Notes: a model not told the origin generated them from the sequence alone. Counted from the stretch's first letter, positions 17,501 to 25,717 are shown. The stretch: DNA of 64,000 bases from Pandoraea horticolens (GCF_902459555.1 NZ_CABPSM010000012.1:1-64000); one strand, 5' to 3'. Translations and numbers: made by a program.

Positions 17501-19616
17501 CGCGTCCCTGCCGTGCCTTGTTATTGCGGGCGTCTGTCGTCGTAATGAGAAAGGATTCGTCAAATCCGTCACGCAATTCATATTGGTAGGTAGTGATATT
17601 TTCATACTGACTACCTGGATTTTGGGTGACTGCGGTCACGCGACCCAACCCGTCATAATCATAGGTCGTCACCCGCCCCTTCGCGTCGATGTCTTTCCAA
17701 ACACGGCCCGTGAAATACGACGAGTAGGAACAAGTCACGCGGTTGTGATTGTCATAGGTGGTGAACGTAACGGTCTTGATCAGATTGCCCGGATGATCGG
17801 GATCGTCACCGGTGTCGAATCTTTCCGTCTGGCTATAAGCGCCGGCGGCATCTTTATCGGAGTGATGAGTCAGGGTGCGGGAGGTCAAGCGGCCTGCGTC
17901 GCTTGCGCTTGAAGCGTAGGTAAAAGTTTGCTCCGCCAGAAGGCGGGTGTCGCCCGCGCTCGATGCGGATGCGGATGCGGATGCGGAGGGGCCGTAAATG
18001 TTGGAACTGGACGCCCATATCTTGCGGACAAACAGATGGATCCCATTCCCTGCCGGCGTGATCGGACCGTACCGATACAAGCGCTGCCGGGTCGGACTAT
18101 CGGCGTAGTCCGATGAGGCGGGCGTCGTCGTGACAGATTTGACGAAACACTGCATCCCGGAAGGGGAAGCAGGACACCCGTCCTCGCCATTTTCGTCGTA
18201 ATAGACCCACTCGCTGGCGCATCCTTCCTGGATGGTGCCGCCATCCATGATCATCCGGGTATCTTGATGAAGAAGATTACCCCAGTCATCCCACCGATAG
18301 CCGGTCTCTTGCTTCGTGATACGAAAATCATTACCCCAGCTAAGGCCATCACTCCAGGATGCCGTCGTTTTGATCGGCAACTGGAAATACGCCGGTTGCT
18401 TTTCAAAGGGTTGCCCGTCGATTACGCCGTATGCCGTCTGCGTGCCGGTTACAGTACGGTCGCATACGGTGCTTTGATCGGTCATCAAATGAAAAGAATT
18501 ATAGGTTCGCCTCGTCTGGATGATTTTCCCGCCGCATCTATACGTTTCCATTGAACTATAGGAATAGTCAGCCAGAACACCGTAGAGATTGTCCTGATCG
18601 CTGCGCCAATCGAGCCCGGACCCATACCCCAGAAAATTATTGTCGGAATAATCGTAACGAAACTGCGTGGCCGGCGTTTCCCGCATCGGCCCCGCATTGC
18701 GCAGAAACTGATAGACGGAGGGAAGCACGGGTAGTTTCGCCGAATCCGGAAAATGGCTTCCCCGACCATCCTTGTAATAAAACGCCTCTTCCAGCATGCC
18801 CCCGGGAGACGTGATCTTCGTCAACCAGGAACCCCACAGGCTGGACACTTCGTCGTACTCCAGATCCCAGTCCAGAGGCGCGTCCTGGCCCAGGGCGAGA
18901 TTCCTCACCTTCGTCAGTTGCACACCGGTAAACCATAGCTCAACATCGTAGGCTTCCTTGGACGCGTCCGGGAAGAAGTGAATAACGGCTTTTGTGTCCG
19001 AATAATCAATCTTAAGCAACGTATTGATATCGTCCTTGACGGCTTTAAGCTTGGGTGGATCAAATGAAAAATCCCAATCAAGGATCAATCCATGCCCGGC
19101 GGGCGTCAAGAGATTTGTGGGCACCTTTACCTTGGACGATTTCTGCGGTCCTGAGAGTATTTCTATTCTTCCGGATTTATGAATGACTTTATAACAATCA
19201 CCATAGACCGGATCCGGGTTGGTTTGATCGTCGTATTTCTCGAAACGAAAATTCTTCAGCTTGTACTGATTGAGCTGCTGTACAACGGTTTCGGCCTTCC
19301 CTATCTTGATTTGCTCACCAGTTGACAGCGACAGCAAGCTGTTGCTGCCGTCGTCATAGGAAGTTAGACCGATATTCACACCTTTTCCAAATCCCTTATT
19401 CGCCACGTTGTCCGGCACCAGTAACCCGAGAAGCGGGCTGTAGCTCAATTGGATCGGCAGAGCCGGGCCCAAGTCCCTGTTGCCATTGAGCGTCCCGAGA
19501 GCGAGGTTGAAATTAAACAGCCCCGTGCGGGGATCAACCCCACCAGCCGCCGCGCTGACGAAGTTGTTCGCCTGAGTGAAAAAACTCGGTGCACTTTCCG
19601 ATAGCGTGTTATCCAT
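14520..19616 (-). CDS. RHS/YD-repeat toxin-like protein with RelE/ParE-like C-terminus
   Basis: A 1698-residue RHS protein. The N-terminus (VDPRTGLFNFNLALGTLNGN, then LPIQLSYSPL) is of the type that lacks PAAR or signal sequence. The middle carries many YD repeats (YDGLNRL, YDDWDRL, YDGLDRL, YDWLGRL). The RHS core ends in DPINYADPTGH, about 259 residues before the C-terminus. The variable end has one hydrophobic stretch, a low-complexity linker, and a last segment of about 95 residues ending RVFMQIHKKEKLVVVKQIGGH, resembling the R-V/I-x-Y-x-I ... V-x-x-I-G-H end of RelE/ParE-type toxins (inference). RHS shells enclose such toxins until release. ATG at 19616 follows GAGGAA. No immunity gene of usual size lies directly behind it. 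Confidence 0.88.
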   Translation of the reverse strand: MDNTLSESAPSFFTQANNFVSAAAGGVDPRTGLFNFNLALGTLNGNRDLGPALPIQLSYSPLLGLLVPDNVANKGFGKGVNIGLTSYDDGSNSLLSLSTGEQIKIGKAETVVQQLNQYKLKNFRFEKYDDQTNPDPVYGDCYKVIHKSGRIEILSGPQKSSKVKVPTNLLTPAGHGLILDWDFSFDPPKLKAVKDDINTLLKIDYSDTKAVIHFFPDASKEAYDVELWFTGVQLTKVRNLALGQDAPLDWDLEYDEVSSLWGSWLTKITSPGGMLEEAFYYKDGRGSHFPDSAKLPVLPSVYQFLRNAGPMRETPATQFRYDYSDNNFLGYGSGLDWRSDQDNLYGVLADYSYSSMETYRCGGKIIQTRRTYNSFHLMTDQSTVCDRTVTGTQTAYGVIDGQPFEKQPAYFQLPIKTTASWSDGLSWGNDFRITKQETGYRWDDWGNLLHQDTRMIMDGGTIQEGCASEWVYYDENGEDGCPASPSGMQCFVKSVTTTPASSDYADSPTRQRLYRYGPITPAGNGIHLFVRKIWASSSNIYGPSASASASASSAGDTRLLAEQTFTYASSASDAGRLTSRTLTHHSDKDAAGAYSQTERFDTGDDPDHPGNLIKTVTFTTYDNHNRVTCSYSSYFTGRVWKDIDAKGRVTTYDYDGLGRVTAVTQNPGSQYENITTYQYELRDGFDESFLITTTDARNNKARQGRDGLGRLLYTDVSDIDNQTGDGAWFRTLTQTYNELGGVVSAAEFDYTNGTQAASLRSAFQYDNWLQLSNTTQTYGDVPAHEVTRFDPITLTGRTYFMGGATTTGSGTRSLNFGRAPVKQERYAAADSTSPYSARSMAYDGLNRLRSLTDELGRTTTYAYDDWDRLNNVTLPDNTTVSYRYRQESADTRAVEVRANDKLLGTRQFDGLGRLTEATVGGRQWRHIYATDADDDPSQTTAPDGSQRFYSYVAELDDALSSVTPAAETSALDTVPFQRFAYDPPSGLMTAAMTEATRIDYTPYPSGRLKEQALDIDGTSRKMSYAAYSIAGALQTYVHVDGARRNIIRDTNGRIKTVADETVKVDDLIYDGLDRLRGWTVYDLTGTHTVQTSIDMIDDFMRETQRTIKDSRDGLTWQIQQQWNALDQITARKTLRNGSLYRNETFGYDVRNRLTLWSCSGDGAACDRYGNVMASQSFGFDPFNNITSAVTVFTDGTQNSAAFTYDDSLDPCKLTRITNTHSSYPAVADIKYDQGGRIVDDGMGLQLDYDWLGRLGHALDVNTGRRTTYGYDAFDRLSVRRTPDNEQETTRAYYDGSQLVNLEQSQRRTRLFPAVAGVHAQLTSSMTPGDGDGVWLLATDSTGSVLSASSGQAGDERRYGPYGQEAVSGRDPVSVLGYNNEWRDPVLGGYVLGNGYRLFLPDLGRFAAPDAYGYSPFGAGGLNSYAYCAGDPINYADPTGHSLWSTLFFMIGSLVVPGVAGAVFGLMALTDIAEILIWGEGAAEASATGRGLAAGRTFAAAGGSAPSDAGTNIPRISVTDVSSETDTVPASLSRSDLSRVSGGSSDWPGTSPFDRNDPVRQGGTSRDQIQANLAQLGKKRRNSPNDSIPRDTEKPGPSQVPKHGGWRVIDNGVREQEIQPDARREYEEWRDHINQTGEHPISAGKSIGRQYEVRSLRENKKLRAKGWTHEMDIAQGQRVFMQIHKKEKLVVVKQIGGHL

Positions 19617-19635
19617 GGCTGTCTTCCTCATCGGC

Positions 19636-19649
19636 CCGGTTCGAACCGG
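19636..19649. promoter_or_regulatory. Palindrome before the RHS gene
   Basis: CCGGTTCGAACCGG is a perfect 14-bp palindrome 20 bases ahead of the RHS ATG and next to its ribosome-binding site. It could be an operator or a 5' RNA hairpin controlling expression. The rest of the 19617-19755 gap holds no gene. Confidence 0.4.
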
Positions 19650-19755
19650 CAGGTATCCATATTTACACCGGACAAGTTCTCTGCCCAGTGGCCACTGACT
19701 CGTGGTTTTCGCAATGACACTCTACTTTCAGGAAAATCCCCAGTGTATCGGGGCG

Positions 19756-20994
19756 CTATTTCGGCCATCCACCGGACCCACCGTCGTTGTATGCAGGATG
19801 ATCTCCCGGCAAAATATCTATCGTATAGTCCTTGCCATTTCGCACCAAACTAAACAGCCCTTTGTTACCATACTGATCATATATGGTGAAATTCGACTTC
19901 GGCCAGTGAACAACAGGATCTCTCTCCAGCACGTGCAATGTTTCAACATAAAGGCAGGTTATATAAACCGTGTTTGATTCAAAATTCCCATTTAATGTAA
20001 CTTTCTCAAATTGACTTCCGTCGGACCATGGAACACGCACCCCACTATATTCTTTAGGATAATCCAGCTTCCATAGATACGAGGTAAATGCACTTGGCCC
20101 GGAAAGCTCAAGCCAGCCAAATTGATATGTCCATGGAGATCTTTCCATGGCATAGTCCGTATCCATCTTGAATATGTAATTTTGCTCGCTCTTTATCTGG
20201 ACTGTAATCGCGTATTGATCAATCCATCCCTCGTAATCAGGGGGATGCACGTCGCTGAGCCGTTGTGAGCGGATGAGGATTTGAGCGGCAGCGGACGGGC
20301 CGTCATAATGTATCGCCGGGATAGCGGTCATCTGTATCGGCATCGCGCCATGCGGTGCCTGGCGAGTATCGCTGGCCGTCTCCCCATTTGCCATGGTCAA
20401 CTGCACGCCAGCCGAGAACGAGGCGATTGCCGCCGCGTCGGAACATGACAAATAGAGCGTGATGATGGCTGTATCATCATTCGCATTTCCCGTATCGGAT
20501 GAGGCGTCCCCGACCTGTGGTGGAAGCTTGAAATCGTTCGACCGGGTACGAGTGAAACTCCACCCCTGAGGAAGTGCGCCTCCCGTTGTATAGTCGATCA
20601 ATGCAGCGGTTTTCCCCGCCTTTCCAATCACCTCTGCGCTAAGCGGCACCGTGCCGCCAGCCGCATCTTTTCCCGTTGGATAAATTCGGATGCCTATCTG
20701 GTTGAGGGCGTTTCCATAAATTTTTCCCTCGCTGAGGTTGGCCTCCGTAACGGCCTTAAAACTGGTCTCTACCCAAGCGTGCTTCCAGCTATCGCCATCC
20801 CTCCCGAAATCAGGAAAGAGATGATCATTTGAAGATCCGTTGAATCCGGCTATGTAAAAATCCCCGATGGCAAGCGCCTCGCTGAGGTGCGGATAGTTTT
20901 TGTCCAACTGAAAAATATCACCCACCTTAGCCTCATCACCCCACGTTTTCGGATTTTGGTACGACGTTCCAGAACCAGAAGAAGATGTTTTCAT
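19756..20994 (-). CDS. Unknown protein upstream of the RHS gene
   Basis: A 412-residue protein that I cannot place. The start at 20994 (MKTSSSGSG) follows GAGGG by 7 bases. There is no signal peptide or membrane segment; the N-terminus is hydrophilic and Ser/Gly-rich, and the rest appears to be beta-structure with many Trp, Tyr and Asp. It ends in a Gly-rich tail (DGGSGGWPK). The A+T-rich composition matches the 336-residue gene on the other side of RHS and differs from the core. It lies 125 bases before the RHS gene on the same strand, so co-transcription is likely. A carrier, chaperone or co-secreted protein for the RHS toxin is a guess. Confidence 0.6.
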   Translation of the reverse strand: MKTSSSGSGTSYQNPKTWGDEAKVGDIFQLDKNYPHLSEALAIGDFYIAGFNGSSNDHLFPDFGRDGDSWKHAWVETSFKAVTEANLSEGKIYGNALNQIGIRIYPTGKDAAGGTVPLSAEVIGKAGKTAALIDYTTGGALPQGWSFTRTRSNDFKLPPQVGDASSDTGNANDDTAIITLYLSCSDAAAIASFSAGVQLTMANGETASDTRQAPHGAMPIQMTAIPAIHYDGPSAAAQILIRSQRLSDVHPPDYEGWIDQYAITVQIKSEQNYIFKMDTDYAMERSPWTYQFGWLELSGPSAFTSYLWKLDYPKEYSGVRVPWSDGSQFEKVTLNGNFESNTVYITCLYVETLHVLERDPVVHWPKSNFTIYDQYGNKGLFSLVRNGKDYTIDILPGDHPAYNDGGSGGWPK

Positions 20995-21166
20995 GGCCGC
21001 CCTCATCTCATTGACAATTGTCGCTAATTCTTGCCTGAAACAGCCCACTTAACACCTATCCCATCATATAGGGCGGATGAGTGTGGGCGGCCTCTGGGGC
21101 CGACATCTCTGCCAATTTGAGTAGCGCGGCGATTTGGAGTCCAATCATGTAATCGGGAGATTGGAC

Positions 21167-21735
21167 ATGAAGAAGCGTTTCACCGAAGGCAAATTCGGGG
21201 GCATGAGCGTGCCCGACCCAAAGCGCCTAAAAGAGCTGAAAACTGCGAAGAACCGGCTCAAGAAACTGTTGGCCGAGTCGACGCTGGAGAACGAGGTCAC
21301 GCGCGAGGCACTGTGAAAAAAACGGTGAGCGCACTATCACGCCGAGAATTGGTGCGCCATATGACCCAAGGTGGCTTGAGCGAGCGGCGAGCGCGCTTCA
21401 GGCAATCGGCATGAGCGCCAGCGCTTATCGGTATAGACCCGCACCTGATCGAAATCAGGCCCAGCGACATCGTCTCTATGACTCGGGGATGATCTACCTG
21501 AAACTGCGGCAGTCGGGCGTGCCGGTCAATCACATGCTGTAATTGCATCTCCAGCTAAGGACGGAGGCTGCCATGGATTTCGTATTCGACCGAACAGCCG
21601 AAGGTCGTGCGATCAAGAATCTGACGATAGTCGATGATGGCACGCATGAGGCAGTGGCCATCGTGCCAGAGCGAGCGATTCGCAACGGCAACGGCAACGA
21701 ATTTTGCAATCGTGCAATGCTGAGCTGTGCGCACG
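21167..21735 (+). pseudogene. Remnant of an IS3-family (IS407-group) element: OrfA and N-terminal OrfB
   Basis: From ATG 21167 the frame reads MKKRFTEG directly joined to KFGGMSVPDPKRLKELK and LLAESTLENEVTREAL, an OrfA with its helix-turn-helix middle deleted. OrfB pieces follow in broken frames: SRRELVRHMTQGGLSERRAR, then SASAYRYRPAPDRN, GMIYLKLRQSGVPVNH, MDFVFDRTAEGRAIKNLTIV and NEFCNRAMLSCAHG. The C-terminal part is missing here and an equivalent piece is found at 12797-13000 in reverse orientation. It forms the right edge of the RHS island. Confidence 0.8.
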
Positions 21736-21738
21736 GGT

Positions 21739-21748
21739 GGGGGGGGGG
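21739..21748. repeat. Run of ten G residues
   Basis: A G10 homopolymer at the edge of the IS remnant, about 80 bases before arsH. Such runs slip in replication. No reading frame I trust crosses it. Confidence 0.6.
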
Positions 21749-21800
21749 TGAAGTTGTTCCTGAAAACGGGGAGACACCGTGACTTGCGCATTATTCTAAT

Positions 21801-21822
21801 ATTCCATATTATTGGAAATATC
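21801..21822. promoter_or_regulatory. Candidate ArsR operator before arsH
   Basis: TTCCA (21802-21806) and TGGAA (21813-21817) form an inverted repeat with a 6-base spacer in AT-rich DNA. The right side extends to GGAAATATC, whose reverse complement GATATTTCC recurs in the arsR-arsC gap at 22997-23005. It ends 8 bases before the arsH ATG, fitting repressor control of arsH. Confidence 0.5.
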
Positions 21823-21829
21823 AAAACCA

Positions 21830-22669
21830 ATGCTTGGAACCCTCGTGCCTGCCGTCTCGCCGCACCCCGCCCTTCCGGCCGTGAAGCCCCGGTATTTCGA
21901 CACCTGCATTGCGTCCCGGCTCGGCATGGCCGACGCGGCGCCCGCTCGCATCCTGCTTCTGTACGGCTCGCTGCGCGAGCGCTCTTACTCGCGTTTGCTG
22001 ACTGAGGAAGCAGCCCGATTGTTGAAGCAGATGGGCGCCGAAGTGCGCATCTTCGACCCTCGTGGCCTGCCGATGCCTGATGAAATCGATGGCGACGCGC
22101 ACCCAAAGGTCAAGGCGCTGCGCGAGTTGTCACTGTGGTCCGAGGGGCAGGTCTGGTGCAGTCCCGAGCGGCACGGAACGATTTCTGCCGTCATGAAGAC
22201 GCAGATCGATCATCTTCCTCTCTCGATGGGCGGTATCCGGCCGACGCAAGGCCGCACGCTTGCCGTCATGCAAGTCAGCGGCGGCTCTCAATCCTTCAAT
22301 TCGGTGAATCAGTTACGCCAGCTTGGCCGGTGGATGCGGATGTTCACGATACCGAACCAGTCATCGGTCGCGAAGGCCTTTCAGGAGTTCGACGAGGCCG
22401 GCCGGATGAAGCCGTCCGCCTATTACGACCGCGTCGTGGATGTGATGGAAGAGTTGGTCAAGTTCACATTATTGCTGCGCGCAAAGAGCGACTATCTGGT
22501 CGACCGCTACAGCGAACGCGCCGAGGCCGATACGCCGCTCGACGCTGCGACCGACGACTTGTCCGCCATTGCTATCGGCGCCGCGTCAGACGCGAAATCG
22601 CAGCAGACAAACCCGGCGACTCAGCACTTCCGAGACGACGCCGGCTTGCACAGTCCCGGCACGCCCTGA
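21830..22669 (+). CDS. arsH: ArsH, NADPH-dependent FMN reductase of arsenic resistance
   Basis: A 279-residue flavodoxin-like protein. The FMN-binding loop is [16 protein letters not shown] (about residues 43-58), followed by the ArsH-specific [20 protein letters not shown] and the [13 protein letters not shown] stretch. ArsH oxidises trivalent methyl- and aryl-arsenicals or acts as an NADPH:FMN quinone reductase. ATG 21830 is taken as start; a TTG at 21812 is in frame but lies inside the presumed operator. Its 3' end overlaps the convergent arsR gene by 49 bases. The C-terminal tail of about 30 residues is longer and less conserved than in typical ArsH. Confidence 0.93.
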   Translation: MLGTLVPAVSPHPALPAVKPRYFDTCIASRLGMADAAPARILLLYGSLRERSYSRLLTEEAARLLKQMGAEVRIFDPRGLPMPDEIDGDAHPKVKALRELSLWSEGQVWCSPERHGTISAVMKTQIDHLPLSMGGIRPTQGRTLAVMQVSGGSQSFNSVNQLRQLGRWMRMFTIPNQSSVAKAFQEFDEAGRMKPSAYYDRVVDVMEELVKFTLLLRAKSDYLVDRYSERAEADTPLDAATDDLSAIAIGAASDAKSQQTNPATQHFRDDAGLHSPGTP

Positions 22670-22956
22670 CAGCAGTTTTCAGTGAGAAAGCCGATCAGCG
22701 CATTCATCTTGTCGATGGCCGCCGCGTAGTAGATGTACCGCCCTTCCTGTCTGGACGAGATCAAGCCCGCGTTGGCGAGTTCCTTCAGATGGAAAGACAG
22801 GGTGGCGTTAGCAAGCCCGAGCGTCTCGGCGATGTTGCCGACGCTAAGCCCTTCGGGGCCGGCGACAACCAGCAGCCGGAACACGGCGAGTCGATTGCCT
22901 TGTGCCAATGCGGCAAGGGCCTTGACGGCGTCGGTATCGTTCAGGGTGGTTTGCAT
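22621..22956 (-). CDS. arsR: ArsR-family arsenite-responsive repressor
   Basis: A 111-residue SmtB/ArsR winged-helix repressor; the recognition region is [20 protein letters not shown] (about residues 45-64). As(III) ligands are probably Cys95, Cys96 and Cys103 near the C-terminus ([10 protein letters not shown]), the pattern known from the Acidithiobacillus ferrooxidans ArsR subfamily rather than the CxCxxC of E. coli ArsR. It is divergent from arsC, so the 63-base gap holds shared control sequence, and it converges on and overlaps arsH. Arsenite binding should release both promoters. Confidence 0.92.
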   Translation of the reverse strand: MQTTLNDTDAVKALAALAQGNRLAVFRLLVVAGPEGLSVGNIAETLGLANATLSFHLKELANAGLISSRQEGRYIYYAAAIDKMNALIGFLTENCCQGVPGLCKPASSRKC

Positions 22957-22996
22957 GTCGTCGATTGCCCCGTGATCAACACGGGTTCTTTATTTC

Positions 22997-23009
22997 GATA
23001 TTTCCGGAA
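22997..23009. promoter_or_regulatory. Candidate ArsR operator between arsR and arsC
   Basis: GATATTTCC (22997-23005) also occurs before arsH (21814-21822, reverse strand), and it runs into the 8-bp palindrome TTCCGGAA (23002-23009). It sits 10 bases before the arsC ATG in the divergent promoter region. Confidence 0.4.
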
Positions 23010-23019
23010 TCTTTGCGTC

Positions 23020-23541
23020 ATGATACAAGCAGATATCGCCAAACGCCATGTGCTGTTCCTCTGCACGCACAACTCGGCCCGCTCTCTCCTCGCCGAAGCC
23101 ATTCTCAACGACCTGGGCGCAAACCGGTTCGTCGCTTTCAGCGCCGGCAGCCAGCCGTCCGGTCTCCCCAACCCTTATGCACTCGAATTGCTGGCCTCGC
23201 GTGGAACGGACACGTCGGCGCTTCGCAGCAAGTCGTGGGACGAATTCGCGCAGCCTGGTGCGCCGCGTATCGATTTCATCTTCACCGTTTGCGACAATGC
23301 GGCCGGCGAGACCTGCCCCATCTGGCCCGGCCATCCGGCCAAAGCCCATTGGGGCGTGCCCGACCCATCGCAAACGCAGGGGACGCCCGACGACATTCGC
23401 AAAGCGTTTGTCCAGACCTATCTGCAACTTCGCGCGCGCATCGAATGGTTTCTGGATCTTCCCTTGGAAAAGCTCGACCCGGTTGCGGCACAGCAGCAAC
23501 TTCAGGAGATCGGCAACCGGCTTCGCGCCAAGGAGGCATGA
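23020..23541 (+). CDS. arsC: Arsenate reductase, LMW-PTPase type
   Basis: A 173-residue arsenate reductase of the low-molecular-weight phosphatase fold. The P-loop is CTHNSARS with nucleophile Cys15; Cys91 and Cys99 (VCDNAAGETCP) are the pair that shuttles the disulfide, and Asp in VPDPS is the general acid. It reduces As(V) to As(III) for export. The start ATG 23020 lies close to the divergent arsR. About 30 extra C-terminal residues follow the usual domain. The stop overlaps the acr3 start. Confidence 0.93.
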   Translation: MIQADIAKRHVLFLCTHNSARSLLAEAILNDLGANRFVAFSAGSQPSGLPNPYALELLASRGTDTSALRSKSWDEFAQPGAPRIDFIFTVCDNAAGETCPIWPGHPAKAHWGVPDPSQTQGTPDDIRKAFVQTYLQLRARIEWFLDLPLEKLDPVAAQQQLQEIGNRLRAKEA

Positions 23542-24629
23542 TGACCGGCTCGCTTCCCGACGCCGATCCATCAACGGCGAGGTCCGAAAAGGCAGCGATC
23601 ATGGGCACTTTCGAGCGATACCTATCGATCTGGGTGCTGCTCTGTATGGTCGCCGGGGTGCTCGTCGGGCACGTCGCGCCGGCCTACATCGGGCTTGTCT
23701 CACGGTTCGAAGTCGCCCGCGTCAATATCGTCGTCGCCATGTTGATATGGGCCATGATCGTCCCAATGCTCGTGAAGATCGATTTCGGCGCCCTGGGTCG
23801 TGTCGCCGAACATTGGCGAGGTGTTGGCGTGACCCTTGCGGTGAACTGGCTGGTCAAGCCATTCTCGATGGCATTGCTGGCATGGCTGTTCGTGCGCCAT
23901 TGGTTTGCCGGATGGCTGCCCGCAGAGCAATTGGACAGCTACATTGCAGGCCTGATTCTGCTCGCCGCTGCACCGTGTACGGCGATGGTGTTCGTGTGGT
24001 CCCAATTGTGCAAAGGCGACGCATATTTCACGCTCTCGCAAGTCGCACTGAACGACGCCATCATGGTGGTCGCCTTCGCCCCCATCGTGGCGCTTTTGCT
24101 CGGCGTTTCTGCCATCAGCGTGCCGTGGGAAACGCTGCTTGTCTCGGTCGTCGTCTACATCCTCATTCCCGTCGCGATTGCACAAGGCCTGCGCCGCGGA
24201 CTACTCGGGCGCGGCCGGAATGCGCTTGCCAAGGCGGCCGCAGTCGCTTCACCCTACTCCATGGGCGCCTTGCTTGCCACGCTGGTGTTGCTTTTCGCCT
24301 TTCAGGCAGACGTGATGATCGAACAGCCTCTCGTCATCGGACTGCTCGCCATTCCTATCGTCGTACAGGTGACGATCAACGCCGGGCTCGCGTATGCGTT
24401 GAATCGAAGACTCGGCGTTGCGCATTGTGTGGCCGGACCGTCGAGCCTGATTGCCGCGAGCAACTTCTTCGAGTTGGCGGTCGCCACGGCCATCAGCGTC
24501 TTCGGCCTGCGCTCGGGCGCCGCGCTCGCCACCGTTGTGGGGGTGCTGGTCGAAGTCCCATTAATGCTGGTCGTTGTTCGTGTCGTCAATCAAACGAAAG
24601 GATGGTACGAGTCCAGGGACGTTTCGTAA
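23541..24629 (+). CDS. acr3: Acr3-family arsenite efflux permease
   Basis: A 362-residue inner-membrane carrier with about ten hydrophobic segments, beginning near residue 28 (ERYLSIWVLLCMVAGVLVG). The conserved LLAAAPCTAMVFVWSQL segment contains the cysteine required in Acr3 transporters. It exports As(III) using the proton gradient. ATGs at 23538 and 23541 both follow AGGAGG; the second has better spacing, and an ATG at 23601 could also serve. The first overlaps the arsC stop, so translation is coupled. Confidence 0.93.
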   Translation: MTGSLPDADPSTARSEKAAIMGTFERYLSIWVLLCMVAGVLVGHVAPAYIGLVSRFEVARVNIVVAMLIWAMIVPMLVKIDFGALGRVAEHWRGVGVTLAVNWLVKPFSMALLAWLFVRHWFAGWLPAEQLDSYIAGLILLAAAPCTAMVFVWSQLCKGDAYFTLSQVALNDAIMVVAFAPIVALLLGVSAISVPWETLLVSVVVYILIPVAIAQGLRRGLLGRGRNALAKAAAVASPYSMGALLATLVLLFAFQADVMIEQPLVIGLLAIPIVVQVTINAGLAYALNRRLGVAHCVAGPSSLIAASNFFELAVATAISVFGLRSGAALATVVGVLVEVPLMLVVVRVVNQTKGWYESRDVS

Positions 24630-24738
24630 TGACAGAGTCCACTTGTTACGCCAGAATTTCCCGGCCCACCCGATTTGGCCCGAAGGTTCGGCGGGCGGAC
24701 ACCCGATGGCACCGTCAACTCAGTTGAAGGCTCAAGAA

Positions 24739-25665
24739 ATGTCACATCCCGTCTTCCTCGAGAGTCCACCTTGGCCACGCATGCCGGAGGGCCGTAAAGG
24801 CGAATTGAAGACGTACTTTTCCGCCGGTGGCCCCTCGTTGGAGGCGAACGCCCATATCCCGCTCTTCTGGCGCGCATTATTTGCTGCGGACGATATTCAT
24901 TTCGCCTACGTCATCGACGATCTCGATCCCGACGACGCGGCGCTGGAGCGCGAAGCGTTTCCGGAAAACGCCGCACAAGCCGAAAAGGACGCGAAATATC
25001 CCTATCTGGTGACGACAAAAGCGCTCGCGCTCACGCGCACGACCCGGCGGCGCGATCACCTAATCGAACTCGTCGGCGAACGTTTCCGCCCGATCTATGA
25101 CGCGTTCGTCGATTACATTGCGACAGCCTACGGCCCCTTCATTCTCGTTCGTACCAGCGGACTGCCCGATGTCACAGACGCCACCGAGTGGCTGGTGACG
25201 GAACTCGAGCAGATCACCGCACTGGATCACGGCACACGCGTGCATGCCGACCTGTCGGACGAAATCGAGAATCTGAAGCGAGCGGCCGACACCGATACCG
25301 TCTGGCGGACTACCGGCATGGGCGCCCCCCGTGCCGAAGTCAATCCGTGGCCCAGCCAATCCCTGGTGGACGCATTTCCCGCCTGTGCGCCACGTGCGCC
25401 ACGTGCTCCACGTGCTCCACGGACTCCACGCAATCGATACGCTGCGGCCACGTCGCCCGACTCGCAACACCCAGCCGAGGCCCATCGCTCTCGCGTTTCG
25501 AACCGGCTCGACAAGGTGCTCGAATGGGTCGCGATTCTCGTGTTTGCGGGCACATTCGTCGGGACATGGGCCGCCACACGCTCCATCTGGCAGTCAATTC
25601 TCGCGACGGCCATTGCCACGGCGGCAATGGCCTGGCTGCTGGTTCGCGTGCGCCGCCTCGAGTAG
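24739..25665 (+). CDS. Unknown protein with PRA repeats and C-terminal membrane anchor
   Basis: A 308-residue protein not recognised. Residues 1-215 form a soluble, acidic domain with strong aromatic content at the start (VFLESPPWPRMPEGRKGELK). A short tandem repeat APRAPRAPRAPRTPR follows (about 218-232), then a basic linker and a hydrophobic C-terminal segment of two short passes (about 265-300) ending in RVRRLE. That suggests a cytoplasmic domain tethered to the inner membrane. It begins 109 bases after acr3, without an obvious promoter between; a role in arsenic resistance is not implied by the sequence. Confidence 0.7.
   Translation: MSHPVFLESPPWPRMPEGRKGELKTYFSAGGPSLEANAHIPLFWRALFAADDIHFAYVIDDLDPDDAALEREAFPENAAQAEKDAKYPYLVTTKALALTRTTRRRDHLIELVGERFRPIYDAFVDYIATAYGPFILVRTSGLPDVTDATEWLVTELEQITALDHGTRVHADLSDEIENLKRAADTDTVWRTTGMGAPRAEVNPWPSQSLVDAFPACAPRAPRAPRAPRTPRNRYAAATSPDSQHPAEAHRSRVSNRLDKVLEWVAILVFAGTFVGTWAATRSIWQSILATAIATAAMAWLLVRVRRLE
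25385..25429 (+). repeat. Five 9-bp tandem repeats inside the preceding gene
   Basis: Units GTGCGCCAC (two), GTGCTCCAC (two) and GGACTCCAC follow one another without gaps and encode the A-P-R repeats. As the unit is a multiple of three, copy-number change would lengthen or shorten the linker without breaking the frame. Confidence 0.85.
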
Positions 25666-25717
25666 CGTTCGAAGCGGCGAGCGTCGCATTGCATTCGAGC
25701 CGGCTGTTCAGCACCTA

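Noticed and set aside
25385-25429. Tandem repeats considered as a CRISPR or iteron array
   Set aside because: The units are 9 bp, gapless and in frame within a coding sequence, encoding a Pro-Arg-Ala linker.
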